Assembly (NCBI RefSeq): GCF_001540865.1 | Contig: NC_033622.1 | Coordinates: 13,770,797 to 13,834,796 of the forward strand | DNA length: 64,000 nt | Direction: 5' to 3' | From: Ananas comosus | Taxonomy: Eukaryota; Streptophyta; Magnoliopsida; Poales; Bromeliaceae | Part shown: positions 22,609-33,240 of the stretch, in pieces | How the letters are laid out: every line of letters begins with the position of its first letter | Position numbering within the stretch: position 1 is the first letter of the stretch | Translations under genes and position numbers: made by a program | The notes under the pieces: model-generated | Told to the model about the DNA's origin: nothing | What the model saw: the letters and a program-made list of their open reading frames with translations, nothing else | Databases searched by the model: none

Positions 22609-23802
22609 TGAATGTTGTTCTGACTGGACAGTAAAAATAAATAAATGGGGGTTACGTACCTTGAAACAATTTATTGTGTTTTTTTTTAATTAGAAATGCA
22701 TATAAATTTTCAACCAGTAGTACTGATTTGTTTATTTTTTTCCTTTTTGTTTTGTGAGAATTTGATTTGAACTCAAAATATTCTACATGTGCTGCTATCA
22801 TATAACATAATAGCTTTAAAATCTCAAACTAGTGAAACACGATATTTTTATATTTTACATATATTAATTGTCATTCAGATGAGGGGATCTGTCCTAAATA
22901 TTAAGCAAAACTCTAAGTCTTAATGCAGGAATTAATTGAAGGTTCCTGCACATATATTAATTAGAAATTCTACTCCAAGTGTAGTATAGATCCTCTAGTC
23001 AGAGGGTGAGTGCCTTGAAAAGGTTAATTTGTAGCCATTCCTCCTATATATTTACCTGCAATAGGTTGTAATGCAAAATCGTTCAAGTAATAATAATAAT
23101 TATTGGTATTAAAAAAATATACTATATTTGAGTATCCTGAAGGTTTATTCAGTAGCAGAATTAAAAATACTAAGGTTTTTGATATTCAGCCTCGATCAAA
23201 ATCTCATTTGTTTCTCGACAAAGCAAATACCATCGCCAAAAATTTATTCTTTATGCAAACATTTCACTAAAATCCACTCTTGCTGTGAGCGAAAACTAAA
23301 GCAAGGCGATAGAAAACAAATTAAACACCCATTTCCTTACAGTAGCAATGTGTTAGTTGTACCAACCCCACGAAACGAAAAATTAATTTGCCCTAATTAA
23401 ATAAATCCCATAATACTACGTATATATTGACGCTTGTAAATTTTTCAGACTCAGCTACACCAACATGCACGCGTCCCTACCTCCCTCTCGCAGGGATTTA
23501 ATATTAATAAATTAATATTAAATACCAAAAATCTCTTTTTACAATAAATTTTAGGATCTACGTATAATAAAATTTAAAAAATTAAATTCTATTCTAAATC
23601 AAATCATTAAATTTTAGTGATTTTTCTAATACAAATATATATAATCGTAATTTAAAACTTCCAAAACTACATCTGATTTTTAAAAATTTAATCCTTATAA
23701 AAAAATCTTTAAATTTTTTTTATAAGAACACTAAAGAAAAATTACCGAAAATAAAAATTCTGAAAATTAACAAAATTAAATTCTCATTATTTTATTTTTA
23801 TT

Positions 23803-23890
23803 TTGAGAAAAAAATAGCAAGCTACCTGCTTCATTTATTAGGTAAAATGAACTAGACATATATGGTGAAAGCAACTAAGACTTTCGAAAA
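23803..23890 (-). repeat. LINE/SINE 3'-tail remnant, reversed
   Basis: TTTGAGAAAAAAATAGCAAG, CTACCTGCTTCATTTATTAG and GAACTAGACA: a diverged inverted tail block. Confidence 0.5.
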
Positions 23891-23937
23891 GAAATTCTCA
23901 TTATTTTGTCATTGCACCACCATGTCGGTGACTCTGA

Positions 23938-24535
23938 GGGCTTGTTTGGTTCATCCATTTTGGGTATCGAATGGGAAGCGGTTTGATCAAATCCGGTTAA
24001 TTTTGTTTGGTTCGCATGAATCGGCTTGGGATTTCTATTCCAGACTGGAATGGGAATGGCCCATTAGCCTTCAACTTGATTCCGGTCTTCTAGCTCGGAT
24101 TGAGATTTCATTTCGGAAGCCCACTAAGTTCTCGAAGTCCATGTGACCATCTCACCCTCCTTCTCTCCACCCCTTTCTCATCAAAAAAAAAAAAAAAAAT
24201 CTATCCTCTCTCAAAACCCTATTCCTAACCCACATCAATAAAAGTTTTTAAAAATAAATTTGATATTTTTTTTGAAAAACTTATTAAAGAATAGTATTAT
24301 ATTTTTCATAAATTTTAAATAATATAAATTTATATTTGAGAGTAAAATCAGCATTATAGTATCCTATAATTTTTTTAATTTATACGAACCAAACAATGAA
24401 ATGTGAATAACTAATTCCAATTCCCAATCCACAAATAAATCAAACGTCTTGGAAGAGTGGGTCATTCCAATTACTATTCCAATTCATTCCCATTTCATTA
24501 TCCATTCCAATTCCACCCTTGAACCAAACAAGCCC
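23938..24535. mobile_element. MITE with GGGCTTGTTTGGTTCA termini and 3-bp TGA duplication
   Basis: The left end GGGCTTGTTTGGTTCATCC and the right end GAACCAAACAAGCCC are inverted and flanked by TGA (23935-23937, 24536-24538). The inner sequence has further near-terminal inverted pairs (GAATGGGAA...TTCCCATT). It fills most of the space between the two segmental copies. PIF/Harbinger-like by target size. Confidence 0.7.
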
Positions 24536-25332
24536 TGAATGTCGTACCCACTCTTTTTCCCATTGTAGACCATCATCTACAGCAACTCTTGAAGGAGTCA
24601 CTTTTGCGCATTCTTCCCGTCATCAAGGGCGAAGTCAATTATAGCATTTTGAGAAACTAGCTAGTATAATAAGCGAATTTGCGAGGAACAAAAAAAATAA
24701 AGGTGGATATTTCTGGTTGAAAGCAATTTTAAACCCCTCCACTTTCGGTAAAACAAATGTGCCATAATATATTGTACACTAGGTATCCTTACTGTACAGT
24801 CCTTATCATTCAGCAAGTTACAATTTTTCTTATTTAATTATAAAATTATTATAAAGTTTGGGTAAATAATTATATCAAAATATTATTGAAGAGTTCCCTA
24901 TAGAATGAATTATTCTCCGCTCTGGAGCTGTTTCAGAACCTCCAAGTAGGAGATTAATTAAGGAGTCCAGATATTCTGTACTATATATTCACCCTCTTTT
25001 TCTAAAGTTGATCGGACGATCTTCGTACAATCAAATGTGAAGAAGAGATAAGAATATTTCACGACTTTGGTGCTAAAACAAACACAAATACTGTTGACTT
25101 TTTCGGAATCAGATATTCAACCTGAGACATCCATCCAAACAAAACGTAACTAAAGTTGAGAGGGAGTCCACATATTCTGTTCCCACTCGTTCTCAAAGGT
25201 GCGTGCTGAGTCTAATTTAATTACTAGTATATATATATGCGCGATAATTTGGGCATTAGAGAGATTCTCATCAAATGTGTGGCCCTTATGCACAATTACC
25301 TATTCCTCGTCAATTTCCAGTTACTTTGAAAG

Positions 25333-25490
25333 GTTTTTTTTTTCTTTTTTTTTTTTAGAGAAAGATAGCATGGTACATGTTTTGTTTATTTTTTTAAAAA
25401 ATAAATTTAGCTGAAAATATAAATCAATTAGGATTCAAATTTGGAACTCGGTACCAACCACCAAGTCCTTTCCCACTTGCGCTAGCTTTG
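25333..25490 (-). repeat. LINE/SINE 3'-tail remnant, reversed, inside segmental copy 2
   Basis: A poly-T run, AGAGAAAGATAGCATGGTAC, AATAAATTTAGCTGAAA and ACCAACCACCAAGTCC. It interrupts GAAAGGTT/GAAAGGTTGGTT, which is continuous in copy 1 near 18069, leaving a short duplicated CTTTGAAAGGTT at both borders as expected of retroposition. Confidence 0.75.
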
Positions 25491-26238
25491 AAAGGTTGGT
25501 TAGGAAAAATTTCATGATAAGAAGGCAAAAAAGGGTTTTTAATTATTTTTAAACTCAACTATATATCAACCTAATATACACGATATATCTTTGTACAAGT
25601 AAATTGTTTTATTTAGCGGTTTGCTCGACATTAGTGAGAATTGCAATTTAACTCTATCTATGAGCGAAAAAGCTTGTACGTAGTATTTGATTTAGCAGCT
25701 TAATTATTTTTAACCTAAAGATATAGATGCATAGTTAACTTTAAACATGCACATACTTTTAATTACTACTTTTTATTTTTTCCGTTGCATGCATGCATAT
25801 ATAATTAGGAATCATCCTATGATTTTTATTCAAAAAAAAAACAAAAGAAAAAAAAAAGATGCATATTCAAAAAGCCAAATGAACCTCAAAAAGCCAAATG
25901 AACCTCGGTTTAATTATTCAATATATCTAAAAACTCTGCAAAATATCCAAAAGGAAAAGAAAACGAAGGGGCAAAAAAAACGTCCAAATTCAAAAATCCG
26001 CTGGGCTTTAAAGAAGCTTAAATATTGCATATATAATTTATACACAAGCCGTTGACACCTACTCTACGCTCCCAAGGATGGGCAGATTTAATTACAAAGC
26101 ATATATATATATATATATATATATATAGTCACATGAGATATTAAAAAAAGGCACAACTAACACGATATATATTAATCACACTCTCTGATCTCTGATTATT
26201 AATTTCTTTGCATGAGCAGCATATATATCCTTTTATTT

Positions 26239-26724
26239 CTATTTCCTTTTCTTTTCACTTTCCGTGGGAAACTGGTGGTGGTGATCACCTCCTCCGTCGG
26301 CCGGAGGCGGCTTCTTAGGCCTCCTTCCTGAGAGACCTGCTCGAATGGTGGAAACATCTTCCTACATACGTAACAAATACTGCACGCGTCACGTTATACC
26401 CAGAAAAATAAAGCATATTGGCCAAATTATTATTTTTCTAAAAAAAAGTTTTAAGATCATACGATTCAATACCAACATGCAACATATAAATTTGCTACCG
26501 CTATGACAAAGAAATCCTGAGAAAGAGAGAGAGAGAGAGAGTCTTATTACTGTAGCCGTCGAGCCGCGCTCTACAGCCGCTGGAGTTATTCCTGAACTAC
26601 TGCTGCGGCCATCAAAAGAATCCCCCCGACCAAAGGAACAAAGAGTTCTTTTTGAACAACATCGTAAAAATGGATGATAACATAATGCAGTGATTGAAGA
26701 TCCTCCCTTCGTTACTATGGCCAT
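26239..26724 (-). CDS. PROPEP-like paralogue with lost stop codon, two exons, 98 aa
   Basis: Exon 1 is 26551-26724 (58 codons) and exon 2 is 26239-26361 (40 codons plus TAG). The intron 26362-26550 is GT...AG, phase 0. It is the duplicate of the gene at 18867-19273: MAIVTKGGSSIT, YHPFLRCC, SFGRGDSFDG, then exon 2 EDVSTIRAGLSGRRPKKPPP and GGGDHHH. Where copy 1 ends HHH-stop (TAA), this copy reads CAG and runs on through QFPTESEKKRK to a TAG. The N-terminal helix has also diverged (CCSKRTLCSF for ILRAFCCLGW). Peps are read by their receptors through a free C-terminus in the characterised species, so a basic 11-residue extension would be expected to block activity unless trimmed. It may be a decaying copy or a new variant. 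Confidence 0.62.
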
Positions 26725-26818
26725 TTGGAAACTCTCTCTCTCTCTTAAACCTATTTTTCTAGTAGGGTATTTCATGACTAGCACTGAGTTAATACATATA
26801 TCTGTAGCAGTGAATCAA

Positions 26819-26851
26819 TGAGGCATGTGTAATTGACCTTTCTACCCCCTT
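26819..26851 (-). promoter_or_regulatory. Conserved upstream block with a W-box core, PROPEP copy 2
   Basis: Counterpart of 19440-19472; the TTGAC core at 26833-26837 is in the same context, about 110 bp upstream of the start codon. Confidence 0.45.
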
Positions 26852-27527
26852 GTTATGTGAGACATACTTTATTAATTAAAAAATAAATAAAAAATCTTTC
26901 ATTGTTGGACAAGTATTACCTTCCGTTTTGTCGAACTACAACAACATATTTCTTAGTCAACTTGACTTCTATTTAATTACTAGGATTAATAACTAATTTT
27001 TTTTTTACACTCCCTCAAAATAATTAAATAAAAGATATATTACCTTCTTTCGTAACTAATGGTACGTACATGAAAGCTGAATTATAATGAAGGAGATTCT
27101 ATTAACTACATAATTACAACATGGGATCAAAATGGATAACTAAATACTCATTGTAATTTTTTTTTCTTTTTGAGTGAGTAGAAATACGAGAATCATTTAA
27201 AAAAGAAAGTTAAAACAAAACTAATATGTGATATAATTAAAAGCAAATTATTCAGCAATAATTTATATAGTATAAAATAACTGTATATATTCTATCTTTG
27301 CGATTTACTAGTTTGTATTTGAATATTTAGTACGTCTGCAAGTTTTATTTATCTTATTTTAACAAATTAATTCAACTTGATTGTTTACGTACTATGCTAC
27401 ATATATTGACATCTTACTATACTTCTCATTCTTAATTATTATATTGACTATGAATAAAGAAATTTGAGGACAAAGATACATTCGAGCATCCAAATGAGCT
27501 CTAAAGTAATTGATAATATTTATTTTA

Positions 27528-27570
<43 letters not shown>

Positions 27571-27575
<5 letters not shown>

Positions 27576-27742
27576 TGGTGCTTCTGATTTTTTAGCCCTT
27601 GGATTAAAAATTTTACGGTTGGGATAATAGCGGTCCCTTCAGGATTGAGTGGTTCCCATTGATTAATTATGTTAATTCAATAGTTAAAAATAATCAATGA
27701 GGTTGATCTAAGGGTTAAAAAATCGAAAGCACCAATCACTTT
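27571..27742. mobile_element. 172-bp MITE inserted in a TA microsatellite
   Basis: The ends AAAGTTGGTGCTTCTGATTT and, reversed, AAAGTGATTGGTGCTTTCG are inverted repeats that continue into TTTTTTAGCCCTTGGAT against TTTTTTAACCCTTAGAT. It sits in a (TA)n run that resumes on the right as (TA)n at 27771-27787; TA is the likely target. Not present in copy 1. Confidence 0.75.
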
Positions 27743-28924
27743 ATGCTTCTGGCATAATAATTCTACTTTATATATATATATATATATTAGGTGTAAACCA
27801 CCATGGTTTGGTGAAACGTCCAAGTCAAAGCTTTGGAGGCTTACCAAGTGTTGTGATCCGAAGTAAATTAAAGTATCTCAATCAACACATTACATACATC
27901 ATGTTGAAAGCTGAGGTTTCCACATTAAAAGTTTGCTCTGTCCCACTTGGATGTCTCATAACTTATTACATTTAGTATATATTTATGTATTTGCAGTTTT
28001 GTACGACATGCATTCATAAGCATTATATCATGTACACAGTGTCACTATCTAAAGTTATTACCTATATTTTTTATTTCTTGTTCCGTTATGTCACAATAAA
28101 TTGAATAACAAAAAATAAATCCTTTCTTTGAATTTGAAGTAGATTAGATGAAAAAAAAAAAAAATCCATGGGCACTGTATTGTAAGGGTTAGCAATAATA
28201 TTTAAAAACTATTTAATCGGTCTTTGAAACTGCGTAAGAAGTATTCAACCTAGGTATAATTAATGCTGGTCAAAAGACCAGCCAAAACCATAAAAAAACA
28301 TCTCAATTTAAATAGTTGCTTAAGATTAAATATGAGTCGAATGTAACCAAACTGCAAATTAATAAAGAAATTAAACACAATATTCAATCCCAATGGTAGA
28401 GTTATTTCAAAATTTTCAAACCCAATGATAATTAAAGTTCGATGGAATGTTTTACCTCATTGGGTGAAACAGGAAAATGTTATAAGTAAAATATAACATG
28501 GTATTGTTCCGTGTCCATAACCCTACAACTTTATTTAATTACAAGTTAAGAGATTCCTTCATCTTTTTATTTAGTAACTCGAATAGTGGGTTGAGAGTTT
28601 TATGGCCTCCAATTTGATTTGAACATTGAATTTCTGCATGCATACTCTGTTATCGTATGAAATAATAACTTTAAAAACTCAAGCTACTAAGATATGTATG
28701 ATACCTTCATATTTACACCCATTAATTTGACATTCAGATTAGGGGATCTGCCCTATAATTAAGCAAATCCCTAAATCATATGTGACGTAGTGCATATCCT
28801 CTAGTCCCAGGTGAGTTTTTGGATAGGTTTCCACGTCCGTTCCTGCCATAGTTGATATAGGTTGTAATGTTATTTTATTAAATAATAATAATTTCATATT
28901 AAAAAAATATGTATAAAAAAGAAT

Positions 28925-29063
28925 TTGCTGGTTGATACTCAAAGTTCAATTCAGATTCGAAGCCTAGTTACTTCACATTTCGAATTATTAAGTTTATTTC
29001 TAAAACGAAATAAACAAAACGATAACATACTACATTTCTCTCAAAAAAAAAAAAAAAAAAAAA
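28925..29063 (+). repeat. LINE/SINE 3'-tail remnant with poly-A
   Basis: GCTGGTTGATACTC, AAGTTTATTTCTAAAACGAA, ATAACATACTACATTTCTCTC and about 21 A: a diverged forward tail block. Confidence 0.6.
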
Positions 29064-29548
29064 ACTATATTGAAATATCTCGAAATAATACGTAACTTTT
29101 TGCTATTGAGCCTCAAAATCTCATTTATTTCTCGTTGAAGCAATTACCGTCCCCAAAATTTTACTCTTTAATTATCGAACATTTCGCTAAAATCCACTCT
29201 TGTTGTGAGCAAAAACTAAAGCAACATCAAGCAGCCCAGCAGTAGTTGCATGCCATGCAAAACATAAAACAAAACGCCCATTACGTTACTCTAGCAATGT
29301 TGTAGTCGTGCCAATCCGAGAATTAAACAAATTAACAATTAATTTGTCCTAATTAAATAAATCTTATCCTAATATACACGATTGACGCACGCGTGGTAAA
29401 ATTCGGACTCAGCTACGTACACCAGCGACGAACCAATCAAATTAACGCCTGTCATTTCTCATTTGCTAACAATATATAGGAAGCATATACAATCAAATTA
29501 TAAAATTCAAAAGAAACGACCGTTATTGATTTTTTTTTTTTCTTTTTT

Positions 29549-30625
29549 TCAAATCCTGATGAAGAAGATGGTGAGCTCGGGGCCGTTCCCGCCATCGGGG
29601 CTGATCATGTAGAGCGTCTCCGAGTCCCTCGACCCCACCACGTGCTCGAAAAATGCCCTCACGTACGCCATCGCCCCGTCGGCGCCCTCCGGTCTCGCGG
29701 GCGCCGGCATCACGCCGGCCCCCATCGACACCGGCTTCAGCGTCTCCATCACCGCCAAGTCCTCCTCCGTCGCCTCCCTCCGCACGCCATACCCGCTCTT
29801 TTTCCCGTTGCAGAACATCGTCCACAGCGGCTCCTCGAGGAGCCGCTTCTGCCGGTCCTTGCCATTGCCATTGCCGTTGCCGCAGCCGCCGCCGCCAGGG
29901 CGCTTCTCGCACTCGAGCGCCACGCGCACCATGCCCGAGCCCATCTCCCGGAGGAGCACCTGGGTCTGCATGGCGAGCTCCACCACGAGGGAGGGGAGGC
30001 AGCGCGGGTTCTGCTGGAGGGAGAGGGAGACGCGGCCCCTGCGGTGACCGAAGAGGGTGCCGGTGACGCGGGTGGAGGGGGAGAAGGAGGAGGAGGAGCG
30101 GTGGTGGTTGTGGTGGTGGTGGTGGCGGTGTGAGGTGGAGGAGGAGGAGGAGGAGGAGAAGGAGGAGGAGGAGCGGTGGTGGTTGTGGTGGTGGTGGTGG
30201 CGGTGTGAGGTGGAGGAGGAGGAGGAGAAGGAGGAGGAGGAGCGGTGGTGGTTGTGGTGGTGGTGGTGGCGGTGTGAGGTGGAGGAGGAGGAGGAGAGGT
30301 GGAAGTCGGAGGAGGAAGAAGGGTAGAGGGCTGGGGAGGGGAGCTTGCACGGGGCCGGGAGGTGGCCGCATTTGGGGGAGAAGATGGGGAGGGTGCGGCA
30401 GAGGGAGCGGAAGACGCGGAGGGGGCGGGAGAGGCGGATCGGGCGCCGGCGCCGGGGTGGTTGCACGAGGGAGATGGGGGTGCGCTTGAGCATCGGTTGC
30501 TGCGGAGCTCCATCGTCGGAGGAAGCGGCGGTGGCACCGCTCGTGCGCGATGTTGCGGCGGAGGCGGTGGTGGGTGGCGGCGGCCGAGGGGATGGAGAGG
30601 GGATGGGGTGGATGGGGTTTCCCAT
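29549..30625 (-). CDS. MIZ1-like protein (DUF617 family), 358 aa
   Basis: A single exon with ATG at 30625 and stop at 29549-29551. The C-terminal 170 residues are a full DUF617/MIZU-KUSSEI domain: RVTGTLFGHRRGRVS, LPSLVVELAMQTQVLLREM, VRVALECEKR, EPLWTMFCNGKKSGYG, VSMGAGVMP, YVRAFFEHVVGS and ELTIFFIRI. MIZ1 in Arabidopsis is an ER-associated plant protein needed for root hydrotropism; other family members are poorly characterised. The N-terminal half is low-complexity: Pro/Ser/Thr-rich, a basic stretch PRRRRPIRLSRPLR (57-70), and then three tandem His/Ser units (residues 111-181) that other family members are not known to carry. The length exceeds the usual ~250-300 residues mainly because of that insert. 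The family is typically intronless, which agrees. Confidence 0.88.
   Translation of the reverse strand: MGNPIHPIPSPSPRPPPPTTASAATSRTSGATAASSDDGAPQQPMLKRTPISLVQPPRRRRPIRLSRPLRVFRSLCRTLPIFSPKCGHLPAPCKLPSPALYPSSSSDFHLSSSSSTSHRHHHHHNHHRSSSSFSSSSSTSHRHHHHHNHHRSSSSFSSSSSSSTSHRHHHHHNHHRSSSSFSPSTRVTGTLFGHRRGRVSLSLQQNPRCLPSLVVELAMQTQVLLREMGSGMVRVALECEKRPGGGGCGNGNGNGKDRQKRLLEEPLWTMFCNGKKSGYGVRREATEEDLAVMETLKPVSMGAGVMPAPARPEGADGAMAYVRAFFEHVVGSRDSETLYMISPDGGNGPELTIFFIRI
30083..30295 (-). repeat. In-frame coding minisatellite, three 69-75 bp units
   Basis: Each unit encodes a Ser run, TSHR, HHHHHNHHR and SSSSF; units 1 and 2 are 23 residues, unit 3 is 25. The repeats are nearly identical at DNA level, so expansion is recent or homogenised. 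All unit lengths are multiples of three, so the MIZ1-like frame is kept. Confidence 0.92.
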
Positions 30626-32629
30626 GCGGCGAAGGAATGAGAGAGCTTCTTTCTCTCTTTCTCTATCTATTACTCTTTCTTGCTGTTAATGCTTTTCGGA
30701 ATAGAAAAACTGCAGAGATTGAAGAGGTTTCCGCGGAGAAAAACGTAAGGTAGGTTTTGTTAGAGAGGTATGGACTCGGTCTTGTTGGTTGCTATTTTGG
30801 TGGCGAAGGTCGCTGTGCGCCGGAAACGTCTCCAACGGGCATGCATTTGACCCCTCCAAAATTAATATGCCATCAAAATGCGTGATGATTGGCTTTAATT
30901 AGCAATAATCATCTCTCCTACATTACCGTTATCAAAAATTATATTTGAGATTTTGAAGCCAAAATAAAAATTTTAATTCCCTAATTCTCACTTCACGTCA
31001 TACATAAACTGTTCTTCTAATTCGCTAATTACGATTGTGTACATAATACGAAATTTTTAGATTTTTTCGAGTTCTATAAATTAACATCATGCACAAGATT
31101 TTGGGCTCGCCTACAGCAGTTATGACATGGGCTGGGTCGTGTGAATTTAGGCCCATAAATATGTCGGTATAGATATTGTGGCTCAGCCCAAAGTCCGTCC
31201 ACACGGAGGATCGAGCGAGAGCTTCGAGAGTAACCAAACAATTTCCTTTACTGCTCGTTTGGTATCATATTTATTGTCTCTTTTTCAATTAGAATATCTA
31301 CATTAAAAGATGTAAAAATGTTTGGTGGATTATCCAAATTATTTATTTGATGAAAAAAATAAAAATTTGAAAATAATATTTTTTTTCCTTTCAAACTTTT
31401 TTTTAAACATGCTATTATATATCACTTGGCCAGAATATATTACAAGCTGGCTAATCATGTTAAAAAGAGAACAGTATTTTTATGTATATAAAAAATAAAT
31501 AAATGTTTTTGTCGGTATATTTTAATTTAGAACTTGTATTTGAAAACATAACAAATAAAAAAAAAATGACAACAATGCAGCTGTTAAAACTATAAAACTA
31601 CTGTAACTTCTGGAAATAATGAAGTCAAATTCCTAGTCTAAGACTGATTCACTATAAGACCAAATTTCAATATAAAGACTCTTTTTAGACAATGCTTGTA
31701 AAAGCCTCTCCAAGCGTCCCAACAATATGACAAATACCGACGCGTCAAAAGGCGTCGTCGTATAAACTCTCTATTGTATCAAATTAATTTATTAAATGAT
31801 AAAATTTACAAATTATTTTTAATTTTCTGACGTTTTAAGGCGTTAGGACTTAAAGAATATCCTAAAAATTCTAATACTTTAAAACATCAAAATATATTTT
31901 ATCGATACTTGGCATAACCATTGATATATACGAGACGGCTCTTTATTTATCAATGTTTTAACTGACGATTTCAGATATAACGTTAGACTATTTTAGAACG
32001 CTCTTAAGTGTTATTAAATATAAAAAAAAATGAATTTCAATATTAATTTTTTTTTGGTAGTGATTCAAACTCACGTCTATCTCAAGGCTATATTCTACGC
32101 ATTAATTAAGAGTCATCTCACGAATATTTAACAAATCTTATATAGTTAGCACTACTCACCACTGCATGACATACATATATATAATGGTTTAGATTCCATT
32201 GCCACACTAGTTTGTCCTTTTATACTTTTTTTTTTTTGCTTTTTCAAAAAGTCTACACTGATTAAGTGGACAGATGTCACACAATCATATCCTTAAAGAA
32301 ATATAAGACAATCACTAAAATGGAATTAAATATCCCCAGTAAAATATTGTGTATCTTCCCATTCTACTCTAGGCCAATTCTTTTGCATTATAGTGCACAC
32401 CAAAATACCATGTTATGAGAGGTGGCAAAACCTTATTGCTTAGTTATGCTAATTAAAAGAACCTTCTGGTTAATTTCTTTTCTCTTTTCTTTTCCTTTTT
32501 TACTTTTTTTTTAAAAAAAAAAATGGCCTAAAATGTTCTGTAAGTTGGCAGACAAGCTTTTAATGGGAATGCTCGTAGTCAGAGATCTTAATATGGAGCC
32601 CCATGCTTCATGTTAAAGAATTAATTAAC
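30626..32629. other. Intergenic region between the MIZ1-like gene and the first plus-strand peptide gene
   Basis: No gene seen. The first 150 bp are the MIZ1-like 5' flank, with CT-rich leader-like sequence at 30645-30665. The remainder is AT-rich with poly-A/T runs. Confidence 0.45.
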
Positions 32630-32636
32630 TATAAAT
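32630..32636 (+). promoter_or_regulatory. TATA box of the 32.8-kb peptide gene
   Basis: TATAAAT about 145 bp upstream of the ATG; a GA-repeat (32700-32736) lies in the presumed leader. Confidence 0.45.
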
Positions 32637-32778
32637 GGTGCACATGGCTTTTGAGATCTTTCGTAGTATATGATATTAAGATCACTTTGAACACTAATCG
32701 AGAGAGAGAGATCGAGAGAGAGAGAGAGAGAGAGAGTTACCATTCTATCAATTTCAAGAGGTCGCTATAGCTTCCTTC

Positions 32779-33060
32779 ATGGCCCAGAAGAAGCACAGCA
32801 GCTTCTTACTCCAGCTGATTGAAAGCAACAGAGGTGGCAACGATGGCAACTTCAATTATAAAGGTTAGATGATGTATATATATATATATATGTATATATA
32901 TATGGAGTAGAATTAGATTTCACTTGAATATTGGTTAATTTAATTCTGCATTTTTCAACTATTTTGATATACCTTTAGGAGTTGAACGTGAAGGAGAACC
33001 AAAAATGAATTATTCGAAGGTACTTTGTCATCTTTTCTCCATTTTCTTACTAATAAATCA

Positions 33061-33097
<37 letters not shown>

Positions 33098-33240
33098 AAT
33101 GGTTTTTTTGTTTGTTGGCTTCAAATTAATATTACTACAAACAGGTACATGCTACTCAGGATAGAGTTTTTCAGGTGGCAGCAGCTGGTGGTCCAACACT
33201 TGCCAACCCTTCAAAAGGCCCCCCACCTCAAACAAATTAA
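32779..33240 (+). CDS. Small three-exon peptide precursor, PROPEP-like (73 aa)
   Basis: Exons are 32779-32863, 32979-33019 and 33145-33240; both introns are GT...AG (phases 1 and 0) and the frame closes exactly at TAA. The protein starts MAQKKHSSFLLQLIESNRGG, has a short charged middle (GVEREGEPKMNYSK), and ends AAAGGPTLANPSKGPPPQTN. It has no signal peptide. The GPPPQ-N ending resembles Solanaceae Peps as I recall them, and AtPep1 ends GRPGQHN. Exon count, exon sizes and phases match the genes at 38018 and 40154, so the three form a family. PROPEP assignment is an inference from architecture; it could instead be an unnamed C-terminal-peptide family. (TA)n lies in intron 1 and (CT)n in intron 2. 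Confidence 0.55.

Larger units (their letters stand above)
17559..23460. repeat. Tandem segmental duplication, copy 1 (paired with 24805-29430)
   Basis: Ordered, same-strand matches link the two blocks. CATTATCATTCAGCGAATTA near 17560 pairs with CTTATCATTCAGCAAGTTAC near 24805. Further pairs are 18045-18230 with 25310-25640, 18867-19273 with 26239-26724, 21060-21165 with 27790-27900, 21520-21740 with 28190-28390, and 22880-23460 with 28740-29430. Copy 1 is longer because it has gained a MULE-MITE (22244-22599), a LINE tail and a local tandem repeat. Divergence is substantial, so the event is not recent. Confidence 0.85.
24805..29430. repeat. Tandem segmental duplication, copy 2
   Basis: Partner of 17559-23460 in the same orientation; see that entry for the match list. 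Private insertions here are a LINE tail (25333-25490) that splits the sequence matching 18065, a TA-embedded MITE (27571-27742), and another LINE tail (28925-29063). Confidence 0.85.

Noticed and set aside
30083..30295. Regularly spaced repeats that might suggest a CRISPR-like array
   Set aside because: Contiguous in-frame coding units without unique spacers in a plant nuclear gene.
29642..30640. Several long plus-strand open frames opposite the MIZ1-like gene
   Set aside because: They are antisense shadows of a GC-rich exon; low-complexity Arg/Gly/Glu translations with no domain, whereas the minus strand shows DUF617 motifs.
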